Shown piece by piece: positions 41,055 to 49,553 of a DNA stretch of 51,157 bases. Position 1 is the first letter of the stretch. Each line of letters begins with the position of its first letter. The notes under the pieces are model-generated. The model worked only from the letters and a program-made list of their open reading frames with translations. It made no database searches and was not told the origin of the DNA. The stretch is from Candidatus Buchananbacteria bacterium RIFCSPHIGHO2_01_FULL_44_11 (GTDB lineage Bacteria > Patescibacteriota > Patescibacteriia > Buchananbacterales > UBA6539): the NCBI GenBank assembly GCA_001817345.1, contig MHIE01000001.1:1-51157 (forward strand), read 5' to 3'. The position numbers and the translations under genes were made by a program.

Positions 41055-41408
41055 TTATTCGTCAATTGGTTCAAAATAGTACTTATCCTCAGATGCAGAA
41101 TTAGGCTCTTCCGGACTGGATTTGGTCTCAATAATCCGGTTTTTAGCTTCCTTAATGACACTTTCCAGCGACTGCCATTGGTCAATTTGGGCCTCTTGGG
41201 AAGCTTTCCAGTTAGCAATGTCCCGGTTAATCTTTTCTAAAAACTCTTGTTCAGTTAAACCATTGATCGGATTTGATCCGGCTAACAGCTTTTCGTAATC
41301 GGCGAGACCAATCACCACAAAGGCGGGCTCACCGTCGCTGTCTAAAATAATGCAACGATCGCCGGTTTTTTTGACTAAATCAATGACTTTTTTAAAACCA
41401 GTGGCCAT
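41055..41408 (-). CDS. Phd/YefM antitoxin-like protein
   Basis: 117 residues. The N-terminus (FKKVIDLVKKTGDRCIILDSDGEPAFVVIGLADYEKLLAG) is the short beta-alpha fold of Phd/YefM antitoxins. The C-terminal 70 residues are a charged helix and an acidic tail. No toxin gene adjoins it: it lies five bases after fusA and just before the tuf promoter. It may be a repurposed regulator rather than a toxin-antitoxin member. Confidence 0.7.
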   Translation of the reverse strand: MATGFKKVIDLVKKTGDRCIILDSDGEPAFVVIGLADYEKLLAGSNPINGLTEQEFLEKINRDIANWKASQEAQIDQWQSLESVIKEAKNRIIETKSSPEEPNSASEDKYYFEPIDE

Positions 41409-41413
41409 AGGGG

Positions 41414-43525
41414 CTATTTTCTCCCAGTTTTTTTGTCTTCACCCATGATTTCTGCGGCCACATTGGGCGGTACTTCAGCGTAATGGTCAAATTCCATACT
41501 GTAAGAGGCTCGACCTTGGCTCATTGAACGCAACTCAGTGGCGTAACCAAACATCCCGGCCAGCGGCACTTTAGCGCTAATAACCTTGGTTCGGCCGCGA
41601 TCGGTCATCTCTTCAATTTGGCCTCTCTTAGAATTAAGATCACCGACGACATCGCCCATAAAATTTTCCGGTGTAATCACTTCCACTTTCATCACGGGTT
41701 CCAATAAAATTGGATTGGCCTTTTTAAAAGCCGCCTGAAAAGCCATGGAACCGGCAATCTTGAAAGCCGCTTCTGAGGAGTCAACTTCATGGAATGAACC
41801 GTCATAAACAGTCACGGCCACATCAATCACGGGATAGCCTGCTAATACGCCCTTGTCTACGGCTTCCTTAACCCCTTTATTGATCGCGGGAACATACTCT
41901 CGGGGAATGGTACCGCCTCTAACGTCGTCAATGAATTCAAATCCAGTGCCGCGTTCCTTGGGTTCCAAACGCAGCCAGCAGTGACCATATTGACCGCGGC
42001 CGCCGGACTGACGGATGTATTTGCCTTCAGCCTCAGCCGTGCCCTTAATCGTTTCTTTGTAAGCCACCTGGGGTTGGCCGACGTTGGCCTCAACTTTAAA
42101 TTCTCGTTTCATCCGGTCAACAATAATTTCCAAATGCAGTTCGCCCATGCCGGCAATTAAAGTCTGCATGGTCTCTTCGTCAGTTCTCACTCTGAAGGTT
42201 GGGTCTTCTTCGGTTAATTTCTGCAAAGCAATGCCCATTTTTTCTTGATCGGCCTTAGTTTTGGGTTCAATCGCCACCGAAATAACCGGATCGGGAAAGG
42301 TAATGCTTTCCAAAACAATCGGGTGATCTTCGGCGCACAAAGTATTGCCGGTAAAGGTGTCTTTCAGACCCACGGCGGCGGCAATCTCGCCGGCAAAAAC
42401 TTCTTTAACTTCTTCCCGGTGATTAGCGTGCATCCGAACGATGCGGCCGATTCTTTCTTTAGTGCCGCTGGTGCTGTTTAAAACGTAAGAGCCAGCCGAA
42501 AGCTGACCGGAATAAACCCGGAAAAAACAAAGTTTACCGACAAACGGATCGGCGGCGATTTTAAAAGCTAAAGCGGCAAAGGGCTGGTTATCATCCGGCA
42601 GCCGCTCTTCAGTTACTTCCGGATTACTCGGTTGAAAACCGACAACCGGCGGCACTTCCAGCGGATTGGGTAAGTAGTCGCAAATCGCGTCAAGCAAAAA
42701 CTGAACGCCTTTGTTTTTTAAGGCGCTGCCGCAAAGAATCGGCATAATTTCGCTTTTAATCACGGTTTGGCGTAAAACTCGCTTGATTTCAGCTAGAGGA
42801 ATTTCTTTGCCTTCCAAATATTGGTTAAGTAAAGACTCGTCATGTTGAACAATGGCTTCAATTGTTTCATGCCGGTACTTATCGGCTAATTCTTTGAACT
42901 CGGCGGGAATTTCCGTTATTTCCATCTCTTTGCCTAAATCGTCTTTATAAAAAATAGCTTTTTGGATTAATAAATCAATCACGCCCTGAAAATTATCTTC
43001 GGCGCCAATGGGCAGCTGGATGGGATAGGCATTTTTAGTTAAGCGATCGCGAATGGCTTTAAGATCAGAATAAAAATCAGCGCCGGTTCGGTCCATCTTG
43101 TTAATAAAACCCATCAACGGCACTTTAAATTTTTCCGCCTGGTGATAGACCGTTTCGGATTGCGGTTCAACACCGGCCACCCCGTCAAAGACTACCACGC
43201 CGCCATCTAAAACTCTCAGCGACCGCTGAACTTCAACGGTAAAATCAATATGACCGGGAGTATCAATAAGATTAATCCGGCAAATGTTATCCTGCTCACC
43301 GCGCGGTGCCCAAAAACAGGTCGTGGCGGCGGAAGTGATGGTAATGCCTCTTTCTTTTTCTTGTTCCATCCAGTCCATTTCGGCCGCGCCTTCGTGAACT
43401 TCGCCGATTTTATGTTTTTTTCCGGTGTAAAATAAAATACGCTCGGAGACAGTGGTTTTTCCGGCGTCGATATGAGCAATAATACCGATATTTCTGGTTT
43501 TTTCCAAAGAATATTCCCTAGGCAT
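41414..43525 (-). CDS. fusA: elongation factor G
   Basis: Translocase GTPase, 703 residues. G1 AHIDAGKTT (about 17), EKERGITI, G3 DTPGHIDF, G4 NKMD (about 139), domain IV loop [16 protein letters not shown] and domain V ([16 protein letters not shown]). Part of the str operon with rpsL and rpsG upstream. Confidence 0.98.
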   Translation of the reverse strand: MPREYSLEKTRNIGIIAHIDAGKTTVSERILFYTGKKHKIGEVHEGAAEMDWMEQEKERGITITSAATTCFWAPRGEQDNICRINLIDTPGHIDFTVEVQRSLRVLDGGVVVFDGVAGVEPQSETVYHQAEKFKVPLMGFINKMDRTGADFYSDLKAIRDRLTKNAYPIQLPIGAEDNFQGVIDLLIQKAIFYKDDLGKEMEITEIPAEFKELADKYRHETIEAIVQHDESLLNQYLEGKEIPLAEIKRVLRQTVIKSEIMPILCGSALKNKGVQFLLDAICDYLPNPLEVPPVVGFQPSNPEVTEERLPDDNQPFAALAFKIAADPFVGKLCFFRVYSGQLSAGSYVLNSTSGTKERIGRIVRMHANHREEVKEVFAGEIAAAVGLKDTFTGNTLCAEDHPIVLESITFPDPVISVAIEPKTKADQEKMGIALQKLTEEDPTFRVRTDEETMQTLIAGMGELHLEIIVDRMKREFKVEANVGQPQVAYKETIKGTAEAEGKYIRQSGGRGQYGHCWLRLEPKERGTGFEFIDDVRGGTIPREYVPAINKGVKEAVDKGVLAGYPVIDVAVTVYDGSFHEVDSSEAAFKIAGSMAFQAAFKKANPILLEPVMKVEVITPENFMGDVVGDLNSKRGQIEEMTDRGRTKVISAKVPLAGMFGYATELRSMSQGRASYSMEFDHYAEVPPNVAAEIMGEDKKTGRK

Positions 43526-43539
43526 GAGTAAAATTAAAT

Positions 43540-43660
43540 TCTAAATTCTAACATCTAAACCTTAAACAAATTCCAAATCCTAAATTATAAATTTTAAACC
43601 GTTTGTAATTTGTGATTTGAAACATTAAAATTTGTTTAGGATTTCGATATTCGTGCTTCG
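43540..43660. repeat. AT-rich AAATTCCAAAT-type repeat in rpsG-fusA spacer
   Basis: Permuted AAATTCTAAATTC / AAATTTGTTTAGGATTT motifs, similar in style to 26700-26800. No gene visible. Confidence 0.5.
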
Positions 43661-43670
43661 GATTTATAAA

Positions 43671-44138
43671 TTAGTGGCGGATGAAATGAGCAAAGGCTCG
43701 GTTCGCCTCGGCCATCCGATAAGTATCGTCACGTTTTTTAATGGCGGCGCCTTCTTTGTTGTAAGCGGCCATCAATTCCTCGGCTAATTTATGGCGCATC
43801 GCCGCTCCTTTGCGGTTAGTGGCGGCCGTAATCAGCCAACGGAAAGCCAAAGCGTTTTTTCTATTCCCCAAAACCGGAACGGGAATCTGATAGTTACCAC
43901 CGCCCACCCGGCGGGATTTAACCTCAACTTCCGGCGCGACATTGCGCACGGCGCCGTCAAAAATTTCCAGAGGATCTTTTTTCATTTTTTCCTTAATCAA
44001 ATCCAAACAATCGTAAACCACTTTCTGGGCCACAGATTTTTTGCCCCCTCGCATGATCTGATTAATCAGCTTAGAAATCGTAACGCTGTTGTATTTTGGA
44101 TCGGGCAGAATGTCTCTTTTTGGAGTTTTTCCTCGCAT
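43671..44138 (-). CDS. rpsG: 30S ribosomal protein S7
   Basis: uS7, 155 residues, 16S assembly initiator: SKLINQIMRGGKKSVAQKVVYDCLD and NVAPEVEVKSRRVGGGNYQIPVPV. Lies between rpsL and fusA. Confidence 0.98.
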   Translation of the reverse strand: MRGKTPKRDILPDPKYNSVTISKLINQIMRGGKKSVAQKVVYDCLDLIKEKMKKDPLEIFDGAVRNVAPEVEVKSRRVGGGNYQIPVPVLGNRKNALAFRWLITAATNRKGAAMRHKLAEELMAAYNKEGAAIKKRDDTYRMAEANRAFAHFIRH

Positions 44139-44168
44139 AGACGGTTGAAAAGTTTAACTTAAAAATTA

Positions 44169-44606
44169 TTAGGCCTTGGCTTTGCCGGGACCAGCAGATT
44201 TTTTGGCACCATATAAACTGCGGCTCTGTTTACGGCCTTCAACGCCGGTAGTGTCATAAACACCCCGGACAATATGATAACGAACGCCCGGCAGATCCCT
44301 AACCCGGCCGCCACGAACCAAAACAATTGAGTGCTCTTGCAGATTATGGCCTTCACCGGGAATATAGGCCGTTACTTCCATACCGTTAGAAAGCCGCACC
44401 CGGGCGATTTTTCTTAAAGCCGAGTTTGGTTTCTTGGGGGTAGTGGTCGTCACTTTGATGCAAACGCCACGTTTAAAAGATGAGCCCTTGGGTAAATCAT
44501 GTTTTTTACGCTTCAGGGTATCAACTACCTGGCGCAAAGCCGGGGTTTTAGGCTTTTTTCCCTGACTTTTGCGTTTTCTTTTGACTAATTGATTGATTGT
44601 AGGCAT
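44169..44606 (-). CDS. rpsL: 30S ribosomal protein S12
   Basis: uS12, 145 residues, decoding-centre protein: [40 protein letters not shown] with the conserved Lys, and [20 protein letters not shown]. First gene of the str operon. Confidence 0.98.
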   Translation of the reverse strand: MPTINQLVKRKRKSQGKKPKTPALRQVVDTLKRKKHDLPKGSSFKRGVCIKVTTTTPKKPNSALRKIARVRLSNGMEVTAYIPGEGHNLQEHSIVLVRGGRVRDLPGVRYHIVRGVYDTTGVEGRKQSRSLYGAKKSAGPGKAKA

Positions 44607-44696
44607 AAATCCGATGAATAATGGGAATGAATTCAGTGGGTAAATTAATAAAGGGGTAAACGACGGTGATTGATCAGTTGCCTGATATCGCTTGAT

Positions 44697-44766
44697 TTAA
44701 AAACCTGCCTTCTGGCAGTGCTGATAAAGACAAGGGTATACTATAAAATATCTCATAATAAGTCAA
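44697..44766 (-). promoter_or_regulatory. str operon promoter and leader hairpin
   Basis: TTGACT - 17 bases - TAGTAT on the minus strand (44738-44766). The -35 lies at the 3' end of the site-2 protease gene. About 20 bases into the leader a CTGCC-AGAA-GGCAG hairpin is followed by GTTTTT, a possible attenuator. rpsL starts about 125 bases downstream of the promoter. Confidence 0.65.
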
Positions 44767-45436
44767 GTACCCCAACGACGGTGGGCGTGATGCCAAAAAG
44801 ATAAGCCATCCAGCTTAGAACTAAGACAATCACCTGGTTAATCAGAGGAAAAAGCAAGAAAAGCAGCAATAACGAAACCAAAAGTCCGTATTGGACCATG
44901 AATAAGGGGTTGGCTAAGGGTGTTTTCCTTAAAATATTACCGGGCAAGGAAAAAGTGGTCAAAAAATTAAAGCCGTCAAAATTAGGTAAGGGCAAACAAT
45001 TAAAAACGGCTAAAATGATGTTAATAAAAAAGGCTGAGGCAAAAAAGATCACACCCAGATTCGTCGGCGGTAAATCAAAAACCTGGGTGGCGATTTTTAA
45101 AATCAGACCGGATGCCAGGGCCAAGGCTAAGTTAGTCAAAACTCCGGCGGCGGTGACCAGTCGGTAGGCGTACTGTCCGCCATGCAGCCGGTAAGGATTA
45201 ACCGGCACCGGTTTGGCCCAACCAAACAAAAAACTGCTTTGGGAAATTAAAAGCAGCAAAGGCACTAAAATTGAACCGAATAAATCAATGTGAATTAGGG
45301 GGTTGAAAGACAGACGGCCGGAAGCTTTAGCCGTGTCGTCGCCAAAACGATAAGCCACAAAGCCATGGGCGATCTCGTGCAAGATCACTGAGTATAAAAA
45401 TACGCTCAGATAAATTAACAAAATAATAGCGCTCAT
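44753..45436 (-). CDS. site-2 protease family (M50) membrane metalloprotease
   Basis: 227 residues with about six hydrophobic helices. The zinc motif HEIAH is in helix 1 (ILHEIAHGFVAYRFGD) and the second metal-binding motif is NCLPLPNFDGF (about residue 147). It resembles the short S2P/rhomboid-like M50 group lacking a PDZ domain, common in Gram-positive and CPR bacteria. Substrate unknown. Confidence 0.92.
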   Translation of the reverse strand: MSAIILLIYLSVFLYSVILHEIAHGFVAYRFGDDTAKASGRLSFNPLIHIDLFGSILVPLLLLISQSSFLFGWAKPVPVNPYRLHGGQYAYRLVTAAGVLTNLALALASGLILKIATQVFDLPPTNLGVIFFASAFFINIILAVFNCLPLPNFDGFNFLTTFSLPGNILRKTPLANPLFMVQYGLLVSLLLLFLLFPLINQVIVLVLSWMAYLFGITPTVVGVLDLL

Positions 45437-45445
45437 AACTTTTTT

Positions 45446-45490
45446 ATCATACCACAGGCTCTTGATTTTTCAAAACAGTTCTGCTAGACT
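45446..45490. promoter_or_regulatory. divergent promoters for M50 protease and rpmB
   Basis: Plus strand: TTGATT (45462) - 17 - TAGACT (45485) for rpmB. Minus strand: TTGAAA (45468-45473) - 16 - TATGAT (45446-45451) for the protease. The two -35 boxes touch, forming TTGATTTTTCAA. Confidence 0.7.
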
Positions 45491-45547
45491 GCAACCTGTG
45501 GCTTCCTAGACCACCTAAGCTGATAACCCAAAATTAATAACTAAACT

Positions 45548-45739
45548 ATGAGAACCTGCGATATCTGCGGCCGGATGGCGTTAAAAGGCAATTCCGTCAG
45601 CCATTCCAACATCAGAACCATCAGACGGCAAAGATTGAATTTGCAAAGTAAAAAAGTCGATGGCAAAAATCTGATGGTCTGCACCAGTTGTTTAAGAACA
45701 CTGGTCAAAGTAAAATCAAAAAAGACAAAAAAAGACTAA
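45548..45739 (+). CDS. rpmB: 50S ribosomal protein L28
   Basis: bL28, 63 residues: CDICGRMALKGNSVSHSNIRTIRRQRLNLQ and a second pair CTSC, so the zinc-binding form with CxxC twice. The Lys-rich C-terminus ends KKTKKD. Monocistronic with its own promoter and terminator. Confidence 0.95.
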   Translation: MRTCDICGRMALKGNSVSHSNIRTIRRQRLNLQSKKVDGKNLMVCTSCLRTLVKVKSKKTKKD

Positions 45740-45795
45740 GCGGCTTGAAGAATTTTCCCATTGGCGGAATGCCCTGATGCCGGCTTAGTTTTTTT
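45736..45795 (+). terminator. intrinsic terminator of rpmB
   Basis: CTAAGC-GGC ... GCC-GGCTTAG stem with a long loop and a run of seven T. The stem starts at the rpmB stop codon. Confidence 0.75.
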
Positions 45796-45821
45796 ATTGC
45801 CTAAAAATAATCACCTAAAGT

Positions 45822-46502
45822 TTACTGACCGTTAGGCTGGCCGTTGCCATTGCTATCCGCTTCAAAATCAAAGCCGTTCCTAATCCCCCAGCCCAGCGGG
45901 TCGGCCAGATATTCTCTAATTTCTTCAATCTGATTTTTATCCAATTTATCGTTAGCAATCCCCCACTCAACCAATTCGGTCATAGTCACTAAATAAGTAA
46001 ACTTCAAACCCAGCTTGTCGAATTGTTTTTTGTATAAATTTTCATTAACGATGGAAATGCTGGCCGCGCCAACCACTTTCGCGCCGGCGTGTTCCAAAAC
46101 TTCGGCCGCCCGGCGAATGTTGCCGCCGGTTACAATTGTGTCGTCAACCACAACCACTTTATCGCCCGGAGCAAACACGCCTTCAATCTGGCGCTGCCGG
46201 CCGCTGCCCTTAGGATTTTTGCGAACGTAAAGCATCGGCTTAGACAAACTTTGGGCAATAACTGCCGCCGGCGCAATGCCGCCGGTTTCTTTGCCGGCTA
46301 AAACGTTAAAGTCTTGTTCGGCTGCCAACTTTTCTTCCAAAGCCTTAAGGACTAGATGGCGTTCCTCAATAAAAGAAAATAAATTGCGGTGGTCAAGATA
46401 AATTGCCTGATACAACCCGGCGCCGCCGCGAATCGGATTCTGCGGCGTGACAAAAACGTTATGAGCCGAATATAAGGCGGCAATGATTTTTTCTTTATCC
46501 AT
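45822..46502 (-). CDS. pyrE: orotate phosphoribosyltransferase
   Basis: Pyrimidine biosynthesis: orotate plus PRPP to OMP. 226 residues. ETGGIAPAAVIAQSL (about 70) and the PRPP loop VVVDDTIVTGGNIRRAAEVL (about 122) match the family; LYVRKNPKGSGRQRQIEG is the flexible catalytic loop. This is the canonical copy, in contrast to the diverged one at 18407. No other pyr gene is in the window. Confidence 0.92.
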   Translation of the reverse strand: MDKEKIIAALYSAHNVFVTPQNPIRGGAGLYQAIYLDHRNLFSFIEERHLVLKALEEKLAAEQDFNVLAGKETGGIAPAAVIAQSLSKPMLYVRKNPKGSGRQRQIEGVFAPGDKVVVVDDTIVTGGNIRRAAEVLEHAGAKVVGAASISIVNENLYKKQFDKLGLKFTYLVTMTELVEWGIANDKLDKNQIEEIREYLADPLGWGIRNGFDFEADSNGNGQPNGQ

Positions 46503-46966
46503 AATTTAATTAAGATAGCTAGGAAAAGTATCGGGATCCCGACATCGATTCGGGAAACCCACGATCTCCCGCCTACGCTCCTCATTTTGTTCGGAGCTTA
46601 GGCGGGCAGGCATGTACCACTTGTGAATTTGAGTCGCAATTACTGAACGAAGCTCGAACCTTTTTCGAGCGACAATCGCTCGAATGATTCCGCTCCGCGT
46701 TTCCGCCCGCCGAACCTCGACGAGCAAAGCAAAACAATTTTCTTTCAATTTTTTAACGCCCGCCCGCCCAAATTTTTCTTTTAAAAAGAATTGAAAATTG
46801 TTTTGCTTTGATGTCTTGATGCCAAGACGGCGGAAACGCTTCGCTTCGGCTCGGGCGTGGCGGAATTCCTCCCCCCACCCCCCTCCTTCCGCCACGCCCT
46901 CGCTCGGACTGCCCTTTTTTTCGGCGGAACTGGAGGCCGTGCCAATTTCATTGGCGCGCCGCCTCG
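46503..46966. repeat. array of palindromes bordering the defence module
   Basis: No credible gene; the ORF at 46506-46895 is a shadow. Hairpins in order: TCCCGACATCGATTCGGGA (46537-46555), CCCGCCTACGCTCC/GGAGCTTAGGCGGG (46568-46606), CAAAGCAAAACAATTTTC inverted at about 46725 and 46810, GGGCGTGGCGGAA/TTCCGCCACGCCC (46853-46899) and GCCAATTTCATTGGC (46941-46955). The segment 46911-46940 is the inverted copy of the window end. Confidence 0.75.
46911..46940. repeat. 30-bp inverted repeat, left copy
   Basis: GCCCTTTTTTTCGGCGGAAC... is the exact reverse complement of 51128-51157. The two copies bracket the three-gene operon and the restriction-modification operon. Confidence 0.9.
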
Positions 46967-47743
46967 TTAGTTTTTATTTAAAATTTCTTCCGCTTTTCGT
47001 CTTCCAGTTGCACGCAATAATATATTATCATTTTCATCAATATCAAGATAGGACGACAATCTTTCAAATTTAACTGCTGATTGCTTAAAATTGTGTCGTT
47101 TCAAAAAATTTATCAGGGTATCTTTACTGATTCTTTTTGGATATATTTTGTATAAAATAAGCAAACTACATTCCGGAGCACTTTTAAATTTTTTGCTATC
47201 TACGTAAATTCGCCCATCAATTTCTTCAAAAATCGGGTATCTGCGTTCCGTCAAAGAATCAATAATTTTCTTTGTTTCCTCAATACTCATTAGATTTTTA
47301 GCGGAAAATCGAAAAAGCTCAGCCAATATCCAAGAACACACAGGTAAAACCGTTGAAGAATCCATCTCATTTGCGTTTACCTCATCAGAATCATGCCTGC
47401 CACCGCGATTTGAAGTAATATCATAAACAAAAATGCTTGCACGTGGTATTTGAAGCCGGATACCGTCATCTGAAATAGTTGCGGTAGTAACTTGAGTTAT
47501 AATTTTTTGGGCGAATATCGTTGCTTTAAATTCTTTTTGTTTTTCCGGCAATTCTTTGCCAGCAAAAACCCACAATAATTTAATAACGGCTTCAATAAAT
47601 TTTCCGGCTTTTGTTAATGAAGTTTCCCAATCGCCTTCCTCAAATTTTTGTATACACGAAATATAGTGACTAACAACTGAGTTAACTCGTTTGGCTTCAA
47701 ATTTTTGCCCCAACAAATTTTTTATCTGATCTTCTACTTTCAT
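46967..47743 (-). CDS. unknown protein, third gene of putative defence operon
   Basis: 258 residues from ATG 47743, which overlaps the preceding stop as ATGA (the track start at 47758 is less likely). Helical. The segment TSNRGGRHDSDEVNANEMDSSTVLPVCSWILAELFRFS (about 110-150) resembles the RxxxGxxH-type helical domains seen in some abortive-infection proteins, but I cannot assign a family. The C-terminal 60 residues look like a winged helix (KDTLINFLKRHNFKQSAVKFERLSSYLDI). No transmembrane segment. Confidence 0.6.
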   Translation of the reverse strand: MKVEDQIKNLLGQKFEAKRVNSVVSHYISCIQKFEEGDWETSLTKAGKFIEAVIKLLWVFAGKELPEKQKEFKATIFAQKIITQVTTATISDDGIRLQIPRASIFVYDITSNRGGRHDSDEVNANEMDSSTVLPVCSWILAELFRFSAKNLMSIEETKKIIDSLTERRYPIFEEIDGRIYVDSKKFKSAPECSLLILYKIYPKRISKDTLINFLKRHNFKQSAVKFERLSSYLDIDENDNILLRATGRRKAEEILNKN

Positions 47744-48138
47744 AACACATTTTTCCATTCATTTGTTAGGTTATAATTTCCATATTCTTTTGAATCAATC
47801 CAACCGCGCGTTTTTGCATCATTCGGATAAAACATATTAAATTTGCCAAGTAGAGTTTTTGCGGTCATTTTATTCCAGTGTTTTTTTAGTTCACTTAATT
47901 CAATATTTTTGTTTTCCTCGCCCTTGGAAAAATAGGCAAGCAACAAAACAAATTTTTTGGGGCCACTTTTATCCACGGCATATCTCTTAACGAATGCTCG
48001 CTCGTTAAGAGAAAAATCAACATCCATACTAGCCGTCTTTTTAGGGGATACTTTATTTTTTTCCGCACCAGATCCGAACACAGCTTTTTCAAGCTTTTCA
48101 ATTCTGGCTATAATTTTAGTTAAACGATCGTTTGTCAT
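47740..48138 (-). CDS. unknown protein, second gene of putative defence operon
   Basis: 132 residues. An N-terminal short coiled coil (LTKIIARIEKLEKAVFG) and a linker precede a C-terminal winged-helix-like domain: PKKFVLLLAYFSKGEENKNIELSELKKHWNKM, then NAKTRGW-like PNDAKTRGWIDSKEYGNYNLTNEW. The organisation (coiled-coil tag, linker, winged helix) is shared with the upstream 113-residue protein. Stop and next start overlap by four bases. Confidence 0.6.
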   Translation of the reverse strand: MTNDRLTKIIARIEKLEKAVFGSGAEKNKVSPKKTASMDVDFSLNERAFVKRYAVDKSGPKKFVLLLAYFSKGEENKNIELSELKKHWNKMTAKTLLGKFNMFYPNDAKTRGWIDSKEYGNYNLTNEWKNVL

Positions 48139-48150
48139 ATTTTTATTAAA

Positions 48151-48492
48151 TTATTTTCTTAATACATATAACCAATTTTTTGTATCCTTGTCTTTAAGCC
48201 GATTAAATATTCTTCTTTTGGTTAAATTTAACAGGTTCATTGAGATAGAAGTTTGGGGATAATATCTGCCAATCTCTTTTAATTTTTCCATAATGGTAGC
48301 GATATCTCTGGGTGCGTCAAAAAAACCATCTTCTGTTAATAAGGTAAGTGCACCTGTAGCCCCTTTGGGGAGAGAAGCGCTTTCTCTTTTTTGGGTCTTT
48401 TGCTTTTTTATTGAAACGCCCCCTGACATTGTAGCCAGCTCGTCCACTAAATTTTTAATTTGTTCGGCGATTTTTTGTGCGTTATTTTCCAT
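48151..48492 (-). CDS. unknown protein, first gene of putative defence operon
   Basis: 113 residues. N-terminal helix (AEQIKNLVDELATMSGG), basic linker, then GATGALTLLTEDGFFDAPRDIATIMEKLKEIGRYYPQTSISMNLLNLTKRRIF, a winged-helix-like module. Not recognised as a named family. Own promoter 33 bases upstream; no Shine-Dalgarno site is evident. Confidence 0.6.
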   Translation of the reverse strand: MENNAQKIAEQIKNLVDELATMSGGVSIKKQKTQKRESASLPKGATGALTLLTEDGFFDAPRDIATIMEKLKEIGRYYPQTSISMNLLNLTKRRIFNRLKDKDTKNWLYVLRK

Positions 48493-48524
48493 AGATTTAT
48501 AAGTTATTATTATTTAATACTTTA

Positions 48525-48553
48525 ATAATATACCCGCTGTTTTTTGTTGTCAA
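48525..48553 (-). promoter_or_regulatory. promoter of the three-gene operon
   Basis: TTGACA - 17 bases - TATTAT on the minus strand, about 30 bases upstream of the first gene. It separates this operon from the restriction-modification operon. Confidence 0.8.
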
Positions 48554-48673
48554 GTCCAAAATATAGGTAAAAGGTGAAACAAATCCAAATATAAACACAA
48601 TAACTAATATTTTCTTAGTAAATCTACTATATCAGGTAAATCTATTGTTATCAAAAAACCCTTATTTTAATAG

Positions 48674-48702
48674 GAAAAAGTCGGCTAAATGCCGACTTTT
48701 TT
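48674..48702. terminator. bidirectional terminator after restriction endonuclease gene
   Basis: AAAAAGTCGGC-TAAAT-GCCGACTTTTTT, a 10-11 bp stem with A and T runs. The rest of the 245-base gap 48493-48737 is AT-rich with only the operon promoter recognised. Confidence 0.85.
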
Positions 48703-48737
48703 AATCACGATATTTATTTAATACAAAAGAAATATAA

Positions 48738-49553
48738 CTAATAGCCGAGTGCCAATTGATCAAGCATATCCGGCCCTTTTTCTTTTCCAACTTCTTGATA
48801 AATGCTTAGGATTTCCTCATAAGTTCCGTTTCCACCAACCATATCCCAAAACTCCTTACCAACCAAAACTTCATTATCCAAATCCATATAATTTAAAATG
48901 AAGCTGTGTTTGAAAGTTTCTTTTTTAACGCCATACGGATTATAAGCGGTAGCATAAAACGCTTTAGCTTTCGGAAATTTAGCATGAGTAATGGCTTGAA
49001 TTTGCAACAAGCGACCCGTTGCTTCCATACATTGTCCTTTGTTTGGCTTTGGACTTTTAATTTCAAAAAACCATTCTTCGCCAGATTTTGTTTCAATATA
49101 CAAATCAGCAATACTAACTCGTTCAATACCGGAACCATTTTTACTTAACTCTATGATTTCTTTCACAAAATCAGAGTATTTTGATTTCATCCCGCCACTG
49201 CCGATTTTACTCGTTATTTCCTCAATGCGCTTAATGGCTTTAGCAGTAACTACGCCTCTAACCCTATGGCCTCGCTCTGCGTTTTTGTGGACTGTTTTTG
49301 CAATCAAACGAGCGCACTCCTCAAAAGTCGTACCAAGTTTTGTAGAAAATGACCTTTCAAACTCGGTTATTTTCAAAAGACCGTCGGGAAGCAACGACTC
49401 GTGAAATGGTTTTAAATCTCCTTTTTTAGAAGCTTCCCGAATCGGACGAAGTTTTTTCGGATCAAAACCGTTATCGGTTGCTTCTTCAATCATGCCTTGA
49501 ATGAAGCCCTCCAAATATCCTTTGATTGTGTTTCTTGTTTCTTTATTGATCAT
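48738..49553 (-). CDS. type II restriction endonuclease, TdeIII-like
   Basis: 271 residues from ATG 49553, which overlaps the methyltransferase stop as ATGA. The nuclease core ADLYIETKSGEEWFFEIKSPKPNKGQ (about 155-180) is a PD-(D/E)xK motif. The surrounding sequence recalls the TdeIII family, which as I remember it cleaves GGNCC. The specificity is therefore an inference from family memory. Co-transcribed with the methyltransferase and a small XRE regulator. Confidence 0.75.
   Translation of the reverse strand: MINKETRNTIKGYLEGFIQGMIEEATDNGFDPKKLRPIREASKKGDLKPFHESLLPDGLLKITEFERSFSTKLGTTFEECARLIAKTVHKNAERGHRVRGVVTAKAIKRIEEITSKIGSGGMKSKYSDFVKEIIELSKNGSGIERVSIADLYIETKSGEEWFFEIKSPKPNKGQCMEATGRLLQIQAITHAKFPKAKAFYATAYNPYGVKKETFKHSFILNYMDLDNEVLVGKEFWDMVGGNGTYEEILSIYQEVGKEKGPDMLDQLALGY

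Noticed and set aside
46506-46895. 129-residue ORF between pyrE and the defence module
   Set aside because: Made of consecutive palindromes; composition is Arg-rich and unlike a protein, with no ribosome binding site.
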